A DNA stretch of 64,000 nt, taken from assembly GCF_039962255.1 (NCBI RefSeq), contig NZ_JAMPKY010000003.1:124001-188000 (forward strand), read 5' to 3'. Made by a program: the position numbers and the translations under genes. The notes under the pieces are model-generated. The model searched no databases. It saw only the letters and a program-made list of their open reading frames with translations, and was not told the origin of the DNA. Source of the stretch: Leptolyngbya subtilissima AS-A7. GTDB lineage: Bacteria; Cyanobacteriota; Cyanobacteriia; Phormidesmidales; Phormidesmidaceae. Positions 18,051-27,900 of this stretch are shown here, one piece after another (position 1 is the stretch's first letter; every line of letters starts with the position of its first letter).

Positions 18051-19006
18051 CGCCCGTTCACCGCCGACTCGCGAATGTGGTCGAGGGTGAGCAGACCCAC
18101 CGGGTTGCCCCCTTCTAGCACTGTCAGCGCCGGTGCCCCAGTTTTAAGAATCAGCGACAGCGCATCCCGCAGGCTATCTAGGTGGGAGAGGGTGGGGTTG
18201 TGGCCGTTGCTGTAGTTGGGCGGCAGCGCCATCATCGCCGAACCCACCCGCAGCAGACCCAGCTGGCGCACCATGTCGTCGGCCCCTAGCAGAGTGTGCA
18301 CAAACTCATCAGCGGGTTTAGTCAGCAGGTTAAAGGGAGTGTCGAACTGCACCACTTCGCCCAGGCGCATGATCAAGATGCGATCGGCCAGGCGTAGGGC
18401 CTCTTCCACATCGTGGGAGACAAACAGAATTGTCTTTTTAAGCTGGCCTTGGAGGCGCAAAATCTCGTCTTGCAAGGCTGTGCGCGTGATCGCATCGATC
18501 GCTCCGAAGGGCTCATCCATCAGCATGATGGCGGGGTTGCCCGCCAGCGCTCGAGCAATGCCTACCCGCTGCTGCTGTCCACCAGAAAGTTGAGCGGGGT
18601 AGCGATCGCGAAATTCTCCCGGCGATAGCTTTACCAAGTCCAGCAGCTCATCGATGCGGGCCTGAATTTTGGGTTTGGGCCAGCCCAGCAGCTTGGGTAC
18701 CACCGCCACATTGTCGGCCACCGTCATGTGGGGAAACAGCCCCGACTGCTGAATTACGTAGCCGATCTGCTGCCGCAGCTTGGTCGCCTTCAGCTGGCGA
18801 ATATTTGTCTCGTCGAGAAAGATGTTGCCGCCAGTAGGTTCGTAAAGGCGGTTTACCATCTTGAGCAGCGTGGTTTTGCCACAGCCCGAAGGCCCCAAGA
18901 TCACCACAATCTCGCCCGAACTGACCTGGCAGGTCACCCGGTTCACGGCCGGGCGGGCACCCCCAGCAAACCGCAGCGAAACATCGTCAAACTGGAGGTT
19001 GCTCAT
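18047..19006 (-). CDS. Glycine betaine/choline-type ABC transporter ATP-binding protein (OpuBA/ProV family)
   Basis: A 319-residue ATPase. Walker A is GPSGCGKTT (about 38-46), the Q loop YVIQQSGLFPH, the signature LSGGQQQRVGIARAL and Walker B IMLMDEPFGAID. A single C-terminal CBS-like half (about 265-319, ALTVLEGGNPVGLLTLDHIRE) is typical of osmoregulated OpuA/ProV ATPases, where CBS modules sense ionic strength or nucleotides. It lies between the binding-protein gene (31 bp after its stop) and the permease (4-bp overlap). Confidence 0.92.
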   Translation of the reverse strand: MSNLQFDDVSLRFAGGARPAVNRVTCQVSSGEIVVILGPSGCGKTTLLKMVNRLYEPTGGNIFLDETNIRQLKATKLRQQIGYVIQQSGLFPHMTVADNVAVVPKLLGWPKPKIQARIDELLDLVKLSPGEFRDRYPAQLSGGQQQRVGIARALAGNPAIMLMDEPFGAIDAITRTALQDEILRLQGQLKKTILFVSHDVEEALRLADRILIMRLGEVVQFDTPFNLLTKPADEFVHTLLGADDMVRQLGLLRVGSAMMALPPNYSNGHNPTLSHLDSLRDALSLILKTGAPALTVLEGGNPVGLLTLDHIRESAVNGR

Positions 19007-19037
19007 GGCTTTTCTTGGGGGGCTTCTCGTTAGGGAG

Positions 19038-19955
19038 CTACTCTGAAACTAGACCCGCATCGACCAAAAATTCGCGCGCTACTTCTGCCGGTTCACGCTG
19101 GTTGCCGCTGACCTCGTAGTTGAGCTGGCGCATGACCTCGTCGTTGAGTAGGGGCGAAACCTGATTGAGGGCCTCAGCGATCGCAGGGTTAGCATCCAAC
19201 GCTGCCTGGCTGACAATGGGTGCCACTTGATAGGGCGGAAACAGCCCCTTGTCGTCTTCGAGCACCACCAGGTTAAAGGCGCTGATTTCGCCATCGGTGC
19301 CAAAGGCCACGGCCACGTCGGCCTCGCCATCCACCAGCCCCTTGTAGCGCAGACCCGCATCTACAGCCTTATATTCTTTGACCGAAAAATCGCCGTAGGC
19401 CTCTTGCAGACCGGGAAGACCGTCTTCGCGCGCCTCAAACTCTGGTGGCCCAATCAGGGTGAGGTCGCTGGCTTGGGCGGCGAAGTCGGAGATCGTGCGA
19501 ATGCCCAAGGCCTCGGCTCGTTCCTCGGTCATGGCCAGGGCCTGGGTGTTGTTCATTGGTGAGGGGTCGAGCCACACCAGGTTAAATTGCTCTTGGTAAG
19601 CCTGCTTGACGGTGTCGAAAACCTCTTGCTGGTCGCTGCTGACCGGCTGCTTGAGGACGGTGAGTAGCGCGGTGCCGGTGTACTCGGGGTAGAGGTCGAT
19701 TTCGCCGCTCTCGATCGCGGCCTGGGCCACCGGAGTGCCCCCCAAGTTGAGCTTGCGCTCAACGGTTAGGCCGTTTTCTTCAAGCACCAGGGCGTACATC
19801 TCGCCGATGATCAGCTGCTCGGTAAAATCTTTTGAGCCGACGCTGACAACATCACCGCCACCTCCGCCATCACCGCCACCGCCGCAGGCCACTGCCACCA
19901 GCGCTGTCGCTACCCCCAGGCAGGCCTGGCTAAACCACCGTCGAGTTAACGTCAT
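19038..19955 (-). CDS. Glycine betaine/choline/osmoprotectant-binding lipoprotein (OpuBC family)
   Basis: A 305-residue binding protein anchored by a lipobox (ALVAVACGG, cysteine near residue 24), followed by a Gly/Asp-rich tether and VVSVGSKDFTEQLIIGEMYA, the hallmark N terminus of QAC/OpuAC-type proteins. ATG 19955 (MTLTRRWFSQ) is chosen over a start 16 codons earlier because it gives a compact twin-basic signal sequence. Other family blocks are LYPEYTGTALLTVLK and YKAVDAGLRYKGLVDGEADVAVAF. First gene of the minus-strand transport operon. Binding-site aromatics were not assigned, so the ligand remains open. Confidence 0.9.
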   Translation of the reverse strand: MTLTRRWFSQACLGVATALVAVACGGGGDGGGGGDVVSVGSKDFTEQLIIGEMYALVLEENGLTVERKLNLGGTPVAQAAIESGEIDLYPEYTGTALLTVLKQPVSSDQQEVFDTVKQAYQEQFNLVWLDPSPMNNTQALAMTEERAEALGIRTISDFAAQASDLTLIGPPEFEAREDGLPGLQEAYGDFSVKEYKAVDAGLRYKGLVDGEADVAVAFGTDGEISAFNLVVLEDDKGLFPPYQVAPIVSQAALDANPAIAEALNQVSPLLNDEVMRQLNYEVSGNQREPAEVAREFLVDAGLVSE

Positions 19956-20269
19956 AGGGTTAAAAGGGCTGAAAACTGGATAATTCTGGCATTGCGCCAC
20001 CATTCCCCTGAGAATATCACAGGTCTTTTAGGCACGGGTTTTTGCTAAACAATTCTCCCTCAGCAGGGAGAGCTAGGGCCTACTCTGCCCAGAGCAGCGC
20101 TCAGGGTCATGGGGTACGAAGGTTGGGAAGTGCAGCGTGAAGCCTGCGGTATTCGGGAATCGCATCGGCTCGTTTGTACCTGTCCCGTTTCGACAGTATT
20201 TTGCTGTCGCCGATGACAGCGGAGTCTGAGTTAGGCCACTCTGGGGTAGCGTTATAGCCATCTGCCCCT
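19956..20269. other. Intergenic, divergent promoters expected
   Basis: The gap separates the divergent binding-protein gene and the plus-strand membrane gene. No ORF with coding character, repeat or convincing terminator was seen. Confidence 0.5.
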
Positions 20270-20989
20270 ATGTCTAGCCACAACATGCCTGCGAGCAAAC
20301 CTGCGGCTCACGCCCTGGGTCAGCGCTTCACCCGTCGCCCTAGATGGAGAACTCTACTGCTGGGTTGGGCCATGCTTGCCGCTTTGGGCTGGCTGGGGTA
20401 TTTACCCTTTGTTGGGGGGGCTGTACCCGGCATTCATGGGTTGGCTTGGGTTTACAGCAAACTCTTTGCGATCGCGCTGCTGACCCTGCTTGCCGTGATT
20501 GTTTTGCTGATAGTAGGTGGCTTGGCCCTCTGTCTGCTGCTGCTCCTAAGCTTTAACCTAAGCTGGCGACAGAGTGCTCGGCGGGGCGCAGCAAAAGTGG
20601 TCTGGCTGTTGGTCACAGGCGTCCTTTTGCTGGTGGCTTTGCTGCCGGCCTTGTTAGCAGGCTATGCTCCCCAGGCTAAACAGGACATCGCGCCCTGGAG
20701 TGTTACCTATCGCACGGTGTATGTGGCCTTTCCCCTCGATGACAACTACGGCGACCTGATGCTGCTCAGCTGCCGATCGCTGGGGCCGTGCCATCAGGTC
20801 TATCGCGGCTATACCGATATCGTTTCTGCGGGTGATGCTGCTCTGGCGTTTAACGCTGTGACCAACCAGGTAGCGCTGAACTTGCAGGGGCAGTGGGTCT
20901 ATGTTCGATCGCCCGACAAAGAGCTTTGCAGTCGATCATCGCAACTTACAAACGGCAACGGCTCCTGTAGCTTTGTGCCTAACGAGTAA
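20270..20989 (+). CDS. Hypothetical membrane protein
   Basis: No family recognised. 239 residues. Three strongly hydrophobic segments (TLLLGWAMLAALGWLGYL at about 26-43; LFAIALLTLLAVIVLLIVGGLALCLLLLL in two parts at about 65-95; VVWLLVTGVLLLVALLPALLAGY at about 108-130) are followed by a soluble C-terminal domain of about 105 residues with four cysteines (SCRSLGPCHQ, LCSRSSQLTNGNGSCSF). If the C-terminal domain is outside, two disulphides are possible. ATG 20270 is the first good start. Confidence 0.6.
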   Translation: MSSHNMPASKPAAHALGQRFTRRPRWRTLLLGWAMLAALGWLGYLPFVGGAVPGIHGLAWVYSKLFAIALLTLLAVIVLLIVGGLALCLLLLLSFNLSWRQSARRGAAKVVWLLVTGVLLLVALLPALLAGYAPQAKQDIAPWSVTYRTVYVAFPLDDNYGDLMLLSCRSLGPCHQVYRGYTDIVSAGDAALAFNAVTNQVALNLQGQWVYVRSPDKELCSRSSQLTNGNGSCSFVPNE

Positions 20990-21124
20990 GACTCAGATAG
21001 ATTTGTAGCGCCTTAGCAAGGACAAACTTAGCCAAATCGCTTCTATATGTAGAGCCGTGAAGCAAACGAGGTTGGAGATTTCGGGTCACCCTACAATGAG
21101 TCCATACCTTACCCATTTGAACCT

Positions 21125-21340
21125 ATGCCTGTAGAAACCGTTGGTACCCCGCCCCCCGAGGCCGATCAGGTGCGCTCTGTGCTGGAGCAGCAGCTGCCAG
21201 AAATTATTGCCAGCTTTAATCAAGTGCTGCGAGAGCAGTACGGAGTAGAGGGCGTTAGCGTGGGCGGGTTCACCGTGGTACCCGAGAGTGCGGTGGCGTC
21301 TAAAGTCACCTGCGACCAAGACAGCTGCACGATTAACTAA
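21125..21340 (+). CDS. Small hypothetical protein
   Basis: A 71-residue acidic protein of unknown function, ending VTCDQDSCTIN with two cysteines separated by five residues. It has an amphipathic helix-like middle (VRSVLEQQLPEIIASFNQVL). A clean ATG and a following gene 17 bp downstream on the same strand (cupin) suggest a two-gene unit. The coding assignment is supported by length and reading-frame composition only. Confidence 0.5.
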   Translation: MPVETVGTPPPEADQVRSVLEQQLPEIIASFNQVLREQYGVEGVSVGGFTVVPESAVASKVTCDQDSCTIN

Positions 21341-21357
21341 GCTGTCTCGGGTCCGCT

Positions 21358-21693
21358 ATGCCCCCCGTGCCACAGTCCGGCAATCTGTTTCAGCTGCCCG
21401 ATCCGTTACCGACGGCGGAATTGTTTACCGCCCTGTTTGAAACGCCCCAGCTGCGGATTGAGCGCATTCTCTCGATCGGGCAGACCACACCCCCCGACGA
21501 GTGGTACGACCAAAGCCAGGATGAGTGGGTTGTCCTGCTACAGGGAAGCGCCACCCTCACCTACGAGGATGGCGCTTCTTTAGTACTGGGGCTAGGAGAC
21601 TATGTGCTCATACCCGCTCGCAGGCGTCACCGGGTCGATTTCACTAGCAGCGAGCCGCCCTGCATTTGGCTGGCAATTCACAGTTTTGGGTAA
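21358..21693 (+). CDS. Cupin-domain protein
   Basis: A 111-residue single-domain cupin. The first cupin motif is degenerate (QSQDEWVVLLQGSATLTYEDG, about 53-73), and the second region reads LGDYVLIPARRRHRVDF (about 80-96) with the HRV histidine retained. Such small cupins bind a metal or small ligand, and the catalytic role cannot be told from sequence. It is 17 bp downstream of the small 71-residue gene. Confidence 0.75.
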   Translation: MPPVPQSGNLFQLPDPLPTAELFTALFETPQLRIERILSIGQTTPPDEWYDQSQDEWVVLLQGSATLTYEDGASLVLGLGDYVLIPARRRHRVDFTSSEPPCIWLAIHSFG

Positions 21694-21774
21694 GCAGTCC
21701 AGCTGCGAAGTCGCTCTAGTAAAGTGTCAAGACTGGAAGTCAAGGTTTCTCATCGATTGGGTGACGCGTTGGCC

Positions 21775-21958
21775 TCAGTAGATCACAAACACGCCTTTCT
21801 TGCAGTAATCTAGCCCTCGCCCTAAATCCCTCTCCCAAGCTGGGAGAGGGACTTTGAATTTTGCTTCCGGCTCCCTTCCCCTCTCCCAGAGAGGAGAGGG
21901 GAGGGGGGTGTAGCTTGCTTCCCGCAGGGTGGGCTGCGGGGACTTTGTAATCTACTGA
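21775..21958. mobile_element. MITE-like element, copy 1 (184 bp)
   Basis: The ends are TCAGTAGATCACAAA (21775) and the reverse complement of TCAGTAGATTACAAA (to 21958): 15-bp terminal inverted repeats with one mismatch. The interior is a GAGAGGG-rich palindrome (CCCTCTCCCAAGCTGGGAGAGGG, then CCCCTCTCCCAGAGAGGAGAGGGG). A second copy in the opposite orientation lies at 48181-48336. It has no coding capacity. It sits between the convergent cupin and SLH genes. Confidence 0.75.
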
Positions 21959-21986
21959 ACCAACAACTAATAGGCTTTCAAGCCTA

Positions 21987-23264
21987 TTAGTTGACGATCG
22001 CGTCTACCGTCAGGTCAGAGCGCAGGGTGAGGTCGAGATCGCTGGGGCTAATGACCACTACCGCGCTGTTAGAGGTCACCTGGTTGTCGCCGTTGATGAC
22101 GGCCCCAACCACGCTACCCAAGCCGCTGTTGCCGGTAATCCTACCTAGGATCGATTCGGCTGCACCGGTAATTAGTGCCCCTTGCAGGCTGCCGCCGCTG
22201 ACGCTGTTGGTGGCAGCGATCGCGCTGGACTCGGCGTTGACGCTGTAGGTGCGGCCGTTGATCGTGAGGTTGTCGGCGACAAACTTAGCAGCTGTGATTG
22301 AGGAACCACGAATTTCTACCGGCACGATACGGCCCACGATGGTGCTGCCCGCAGGAACCAGCACTTGACCCTGGCTATTGCGAATTGGCTCGGTAGTTTG
22401 CAGGCTAGTGGCAACGGTTTGGCCAGGGGCTACCACAATATCCACATCGGCGCTGTTGTTGGGGTAGCGCACTGCTAGCTCAGTGCCGCTGGGTACTAGG
22501 CGGGGCGAGCTGGTGGAAGTTCCAGTGCCGGTACCAGTACCTGTACCGGTGCCAGTGCCAGTGCCGACTCCCACGATATAGCTGTTGGCGTTTTGCCCAG
22601 CTTGCAGCGCGGGCACGCGGCCCTGAGCCACCAGTGCCTGGTAGATAAAGGCCGCCACATCAGCCCGGGTAGCGGTGCGCTGGGGCTGCAGGGTGTCTAC
22701 GTTGGGGTAGTTGACCACCAGTCGGTTTTCGGTGGCAGCCGCTACCGGCCCTTCGCCATAGCTAGGAATTTGACCGCGATCGCGGTAGACGCCCAACACT
22801 TCGTTGACAGAACCCCGAGGGCTGTAGTCGAGACCGTTGGCCAGAGCAACTAGGGCCTGCACCCGAGGAATTTGCTGCTCAGGCTGGAAAGCGCCGTTGG
22901 GATAGCCCGAGAGAAAGCCCTGGCCGTAGGCGTCTGCGATCGCAGCGCTAGCCCAGTAGTTGCTAGAGACATCGCTGAAGCGAGGCGCGGTGCGATCGAG
23001 GGGCTGGTCGAAGGCATTGCGCACAATGGCGGCAAACTGGGCTCGGGTCACCGGCTGGTCGGGGCGAAAGGTGCCGTCGGGGAACCCGGCAATGATTTGC
23101 TCAGCGGCAAGGGTCTCAATAAAGGGCCGCGCCCAGTAGCCCGAACCAACATCAGTAAACTCGGCGGTTTGGGCGGTGGCAGGCAGCGCCAACCCCATAA
23201 ACGCTACAGAACCCAGGGCCACGAAGGCAGTGGTCTTGGCAGATAGATTCAGTACGGTGCTCAT
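21987..23264 (-). CDS. SLH-domain protein, secreted (paralogue of 62688-63923)
   Basis: A 425-residue exported protein. Signal peptide at about 1-31 ending ALPATAQ. Two clear S-layer homology domains follow (FTDVGSGYWARPFIETLA with AGFPDGTFRPDQPVTRAQFA; FSDVSSNYWASAAIADAY) and a third degenerate one (RTATRADVAAFIYQAL), to about residue 215. SLH domains anchor proteins to peptidoglycan-linked polymers. Then comes a microsatellite-coded Gly-Thr run (about residues 231-248) and a C-terminal domain (about 260-425) shared with the second SLH protein. No outer-membrane barrel is obvious, unlike cyanobacterial SLH porins. Confidence 0.85.
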   Translation of the reverse strand: MSTVLNLSAKTTAFVALGSVAFMGLALPATAQTAEFTDVGSGYWARPFIETLAAEQIIAGFPDGTFRPDQPVTRAQFAAIVRNAFDQPLDRTAPRFSDVSSNYWASAAIADAYGQGFLSGYPNGAFQPEQQIPRVQALVALANGLDYSPRGSVNEVLGVYRDRGQIPSYGEGPVAAATENRLVVNYPNVDTLQPQRTATRADVAAFIYQALVAQGRVPALQAGQNANSYIVGVGTGTGTGTGTGTGTGTSTSSPRLVPSGTELAVRYPNNSADVDIVVAPGQTVATSLQTTEPIRNSQGQVLVPAGSTIVGRIVPVEIRGSSITAAKFVADNLTINGRTYSVNAESSAIAATNSVSGGSLQGALITGAAESILGRITGNSGLGSVVGAVINGDNQVTSNSAVVVISPSDLDLTLRSDLTVDAIVN

Positions 23265-23814
23265 ACTCAGTGATTCCTAGAAAAGCGGGGTGTTAACAGA
23301 GTCAATAGAAGGACAATAGAAATGGGCGTTATCCATAGCAAAATGGCCCCAAAACTAGCTAGAGCGAGTCAGAGGCAGCGCTATAGAAACGGGTTGCTCT
23401 ACCGAAGCATCTCCGGTAGAACCAACAGCTTGGGGCAAATTATTCGCAAAACCCTGGGAATGGGGTTTGATGTTTAGCCGAGCCAAGTGGTAAATGCACG
23501 GGAACCTATGGGAGAAACGCTGCGCTTTTGGTTACGAGACCATCAGCACCGGGCTATTGTTCCCCCTTTTTGGGCTTATTTCCCAAAAGATTCGGTAAAT
23601 CAGCCTTAGGAGATAGGGCGATCGCCCTTTTCCGCCCTTTCAAGCTCAGTCTAGTTAGTTTTGCTCTAAAGCGCCTGTGCCAACGGAGAGGCTTTGCGAA
23701 TCACTATTCCAGTCGATGACTGGCGGACTTCAAACCTTAGCCCCCTAAAAACCGGCTTATCCTAAGGACGGACCCTTTGCTCTGCATCTGCGCGCAGCGA
23801 GCGCTCAATTCCCT
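23265..23814. other. Intergenic region with 5' leader hairpin
   Basis: 550 bp with no coding region recognised. On the SLH-gene side, TCTACCG (23398-23404) and CGGTAGA (23414-23420) form a hairpin in the presumed SLH leader. The rest is low in repeats, and promoters for both flanking genes must lie here. Confidence 0.4.
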
Positions 23815-24831
23815 ATGAAAGCTGTTGCCCTCACCCACTATTTGCCCATTGGCGACCCAGAATCGCTCTTTGACGCCAGACTGCCTAAGCCCAGCCCCAC
23901 CGGCCATGATCTGCTGGTTCGCGTAGAGGCCGTGTCTGTCAACCCGGTAGACGCCAAGGTGCGCGCTCCCAAAGACAAAGTCGAAGATAATCCTAAGGTG
24001 CTGGGCTACGATGCCGCCGGGGTGGTGGAAAGCGTCGGCGATGCGGTGACGCGCTTCAAGCCCGGCGATGCGGTCTATTATGCCGGAGACATCACCCGCC
24101 CCGGCTCCAACGCCGAGTTTCACCTGGTGGATGAGCGCATTGTTGGGGCTATGCCCCAAACCCTCTCCTTTTCTGAGGCCGCCGCTCTGCCCCTGACCAC
24201 TATCACCGCCTGGGAAGCCCTGTTTACTCGCCTGGGCATTGATCGCAATGGCGGCCACCAAGGCCAGACGATTCTGATCATTGGCGGGGCCGGGGGCGTG
24301 GGGTCGATCGCCATTCAACTGGCCAAACTGGCTGGACTGGTGGTGATTGCCACCGCGTCGCGACCCCAGTCGCAGGCTTGGGTGAGAGAGCTAGGGGCTG
24401 ACTACAGCGTCGACTACAGCGATGCCCTGATCGAAGAAATGGCCCAGCTCGGCCACCGCGAGGTCGATTTCATTGCCAACTTCAGCAACACCGATGCCTA
24501 CTGGGGCGTGATGGCCGAGTTGATTCGCCCTCAGGGCAAAATCGTTGGCATTGTCGAAAACACCGACCCGCTAGACCTCAACCTGCTAAAGAGCAAAAGC
24601 GCTACCTTTGCTTGGGAATTTATGTTTACCCGCTCGATGTACCAAACCGCCGACATGGCCGACCAGGGCCACCTGCTCGACGAGGTCGCGGCGCTGATCG
24701 ATGCTAAGACAATTCGCACCTCCTTGGGGCAAACGCTCTCGCCGATCAACGCTGCCAACCTGCGCCAGGCCCACGCCCAGATTGAGTCGGGGCGGACGAT
24801 TGGCAAGCTGGTGTTGACGGGCTGGGGATAG
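23815..24831 (+). CDS. Zinc-type alcohol dehydrogenase-like protein (quinone oxidoreductase group)
   Basis: A 338-residue medium-chain dehydrogenase/reductase. The N-terminal GroES-like domain has VRVEAVSVNPVDAKVRAP and VLGYDAAGVVESVGDAV. The Rossmann domain has ILIIGGAGGVGSIAIQLAKL (about 158-177). The N-terminal part lacks the catalytic zinc cysteine and the structural four-cysteine cluster, so it is probably a zinc-independent NADPH-dependent enone/quinone reductase despite the common name. Single gene; the C terminus INAANLRQAHAQIESGRTIGK is family-typical. Confidence 0.85.
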   Translation: MKAVALTHYLPIGDPESLFDARLPKPSPTGHDLLVRVEAVSVNPVDAKVRAPKDKVEDNPKVLGYDAAGVVESVGDAVTRFKPGDAVYYAGDITRPGSNAEFHLVDERIVGAMPQTLSFSEAAALPLTTITAWEALFTRLGIDRNGGHQGQTILIIGGAGGVGSIAIQLAKLAGLVVIATASRPQSQAWVRELGADYSVDYSDALIEEMAQLGHREVDFIANFSNTDAYWGVMAELIRPQGKIVGIVENTDPLDLNLLKSKSATFAWEFMFTRSMYQTADMADQGHLLDEVAALIDAKTIRTSLGQTLSPINAANLRQAHAQIESGRTIGKLVLTGWG

Positions 24832-24947
24832 GGTGAGCCCGCTAGCTGGGCAGTGGCCCCGAGCCTCCACGCTAACCAAAAACTATCGCAAGCTGGCCAG
24901 CGCTAGGGGCGGTGGGGCAGGGCAGTCTCGGGTTCTCGCTCCACTTA

Positions 24948-24953
24948 TATAAT
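24948..24953 (+). promoter_or_regulatory. Candidate -10 element of the STAND ATPase gene
   Basis: A consensus TATAAT lies 36-107 bp upstream of the possible start codons (24982, 24989, 25055). No good -35 hexamer is visible at the matching distance, so an activator-dependent promoter is possible. Confidence 0.4.
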
Positions 24954-24988
24954 TGCAGTAGGCGCAGGTCTAACGATCTCCATGAGTC

Positions 24989-27900
24989 TTGATCGGGCGA
25001 TCGCAGAACTGGGCTACGGATACAGCGATCGCTACCCAATTCCAGGGCCGCGTAGTGAAAAGTCCTCTAAGTTCGAGACCTGCCATCGACTGGGGCGAAG
25101 CTCCAGATGTCTCGGTTTTCTTCGGTCGCGAGGTGGAGATTGCCACCTTGTCGCGATGGGTAGTTGACGATGGCTGTCGCCTGGTCGCGGTGTTGGGCAT
25201 GGGCGGCATCGGCAAAACCACGCTGACCGCCAAGCTGGTCGAAACCCTAGTAGACCTACCCCAGGCTCCCTTTGAGAGAATCATTTGGCGATCGCTACGC
25301 CACGCCCCCAGGCTCGATGAACTGCTCGAAGATCTGGTGGGGTTTGTCTCTGACCAGCACGATACCCGAGGCACGCTAAAACAGCTGCTCTACTGGCTGC
25401 GTCAGACCCGGTGTCTGCTGCTGCTCGACAACATGGAAACCCTGTTGCACGAGGGGGAACGAGCGGGCTATTTTCGCGATGGCTATGAAGACTATGGCGA
25501 TCTGCTACAGCTTGTGGCAGAAACCCGCCACCAAAGCTGTGTGGTGCTAACCAGTCGAGAGCAACCCGCCGTGGTGGGCATGTTGGCCGGTAACGAGTTG
25601 CCGGTGCGATCGCATCTGCTGACAGGCTCCCTAGAAGCGGCCCTTGCTCTGTGTGAGGCCAAAGGGCTAACCGGCTCAGACGCCGAAAAGCGTCAGCTGA
25701 CCCACCGCTATGGCAACAGCCCCCTGGCCTTAAAAATTGTCGCTACCTCGATACAGAGCCTGTTCGACGGAGATATTGCCGAGTTTCTAGCCGAAGACAC
25801 CGTTATTTTCAACGGGTTGCAGCGCCTGCTCGATCAGCAGTTTCGGCGGCTGTCTGAGCTAGAGCGAACGGTTATGTACTGGCTGGCCATCAACCGCGAT
25901 TGGACTTCGATTTCAGAGTTGGTTGCCGATATTCAACCCCCGGCCTCTCGCCCACAGGTGCTAGAAGTTCTAGAGTCATTGCGCTGGAGAAGCCTGATTG
26001 AGACTCAGTCGGGACGCTATAGTCAGCAGCCCGTGGTGATGGAGTACGTGAGCGACCAGCTGATTGAGCAGATTTCCCACGAGTTGGCTAGCGTCGAGCC
26101 AGTTCTGTTTCTGCGCCATGCCCTGCTCAAAACCACCGTCAATGACTACCTGCGCGACAGTCAGAGGCGGCTGATATTGCAGCCGATCGCCCGCCAATTG
26201 AGCCAAACCTTTAGCTCTGAATCGGCTCTAGAGCAGCAAATGCTGCTGCTGCTGGAGAGTGTGCGCGGCCGCGAAACTCAGATGCCAGGCTATGGGGGCG
26301 GCAACTTGATCAATCTCTGTGCTCAGCTTGGCCTTGACTTAGCTGGCTACGATTTTTCTCACCTTAGCCTGCGCCACGCTTGTCTACCCAAGGCCAAGCT
26401 GCACCGGGTCAATTTTACCCAAGCCCATTTTATCCACACGGTCTTTAGTCAGACCTTTAGCAGCATTTTATCCATAGCCTATAGCCCAGACCGCACCCTG
26501 CTGGCAGCTGGAGACAGCAACGGTGGGCTACGGGTGTGGCGACTGGCCGACTATCAGCTGCTTCTCACCGTACAGGGGCACACCGACTGGGCCAAGGCGG
26601 TGGCCTTTAGCCCCGATGGACGCACCTTGGCTAGCGGCGGCGACGATGCCATGATTCATCTGTGGGACATCGCCACGGGCCAGGCGATGCTGACCCTCTC
26701 GGGCCACACTAACTATGTGCAGGCGATCGCCTTTCATCCCCAGGGGCAGCTGGCCAGCGGCAGCCACGACGGCACCCTCAAACTGTGGGATACCCACACC
26801 GGCAACGCCGTGGCGACCCTTGTGGGCCACAGCGCCCCCGTGCGCGCCGTGGCCTTTAGCCCCGACGGCACCTACCTGGCTAGCGGTAGCTCTGACTGCA
26901 CAGTGAAACTTTGGGATGCCGCCACGGGCAGCTGCTTGGGCACTCTGGATGGTCATCGCGATCGCATCTGGACGCTGGCCTGGCATGGGGATAGCAAAAC
27001 CCTGGCCAGCGGCAGCTCCGATAAAACAATTCGGCTGTGGGATGTGGCTACCCAAACCGGCATTCTGACCCTGTATGGCCACAGTCAACCCGTTCTCGCT
27101 GTGGACTTTAGCGCCGACGGCCAGCTGTTGGCTAGCAGCAGCGCTGATCAAACCATCAAACTGTGGGAGATCCCATCGGGCAACGCGCTGCGAACCCTGC
27201 GCGACCACCACGACTGGGTGTGGGCCTTGGCCTTTAACCAGCCACAGTTGGCCAGCGGGGGAGATGACCAGACCCTAAAATTTTGGGATGTGCAGACCGG
27301 CCACTGCCTCAAAACCCTGCGGGGGTTTACCAACCAGATCTTTGCGGTCGCTTTTCATCCCCACCAGCCCTGGTTGGTAAGCGGCAGCCTAGACGGCCTG
27401 GTGCGCCTCTGGAACTGGCAGACCGGGGAAACCCTGGCCACCCTGTCGGGACACAGCCTCTGGGTGCGTGCCACTCAGTTCAGCCCCGATGGCTGCACCC
27501 TGGCCAGTAGCAGCACCGACAAAACGATTCGCCTGTGGCAGGGGGCGCTCGCTCAATCCCCGCGGGAAAGAACCAGCCAAATCTTGCGGGGCCATACCGA
27601 CTCGGTGCGTTCCCTCGCCTGGGACCCCACCAGTCAGTGGCTGGCCAGCGGCAGTGCCGACTGCACCATTCGGCTGTGGCAGGTAGCCACTGGTCAGTGC
27701 CTGCGGGTGTTAAGCGGCCATACAAACAAGGTGCGATCGGTGGCCTGGAATCCGGTGCAGCCCCTGCTAGCCAGCGTCGGCGATGACGAAACCCTGCGGC
27801 TCTGGCATACCGAAACCGGCGAGCAAATGCGGCTGTTGCAGGGCCACGACAAGTGGCTGCTTACCGTCGCCTGGCACCCCAACGGCCGATGGTTGGCCAG

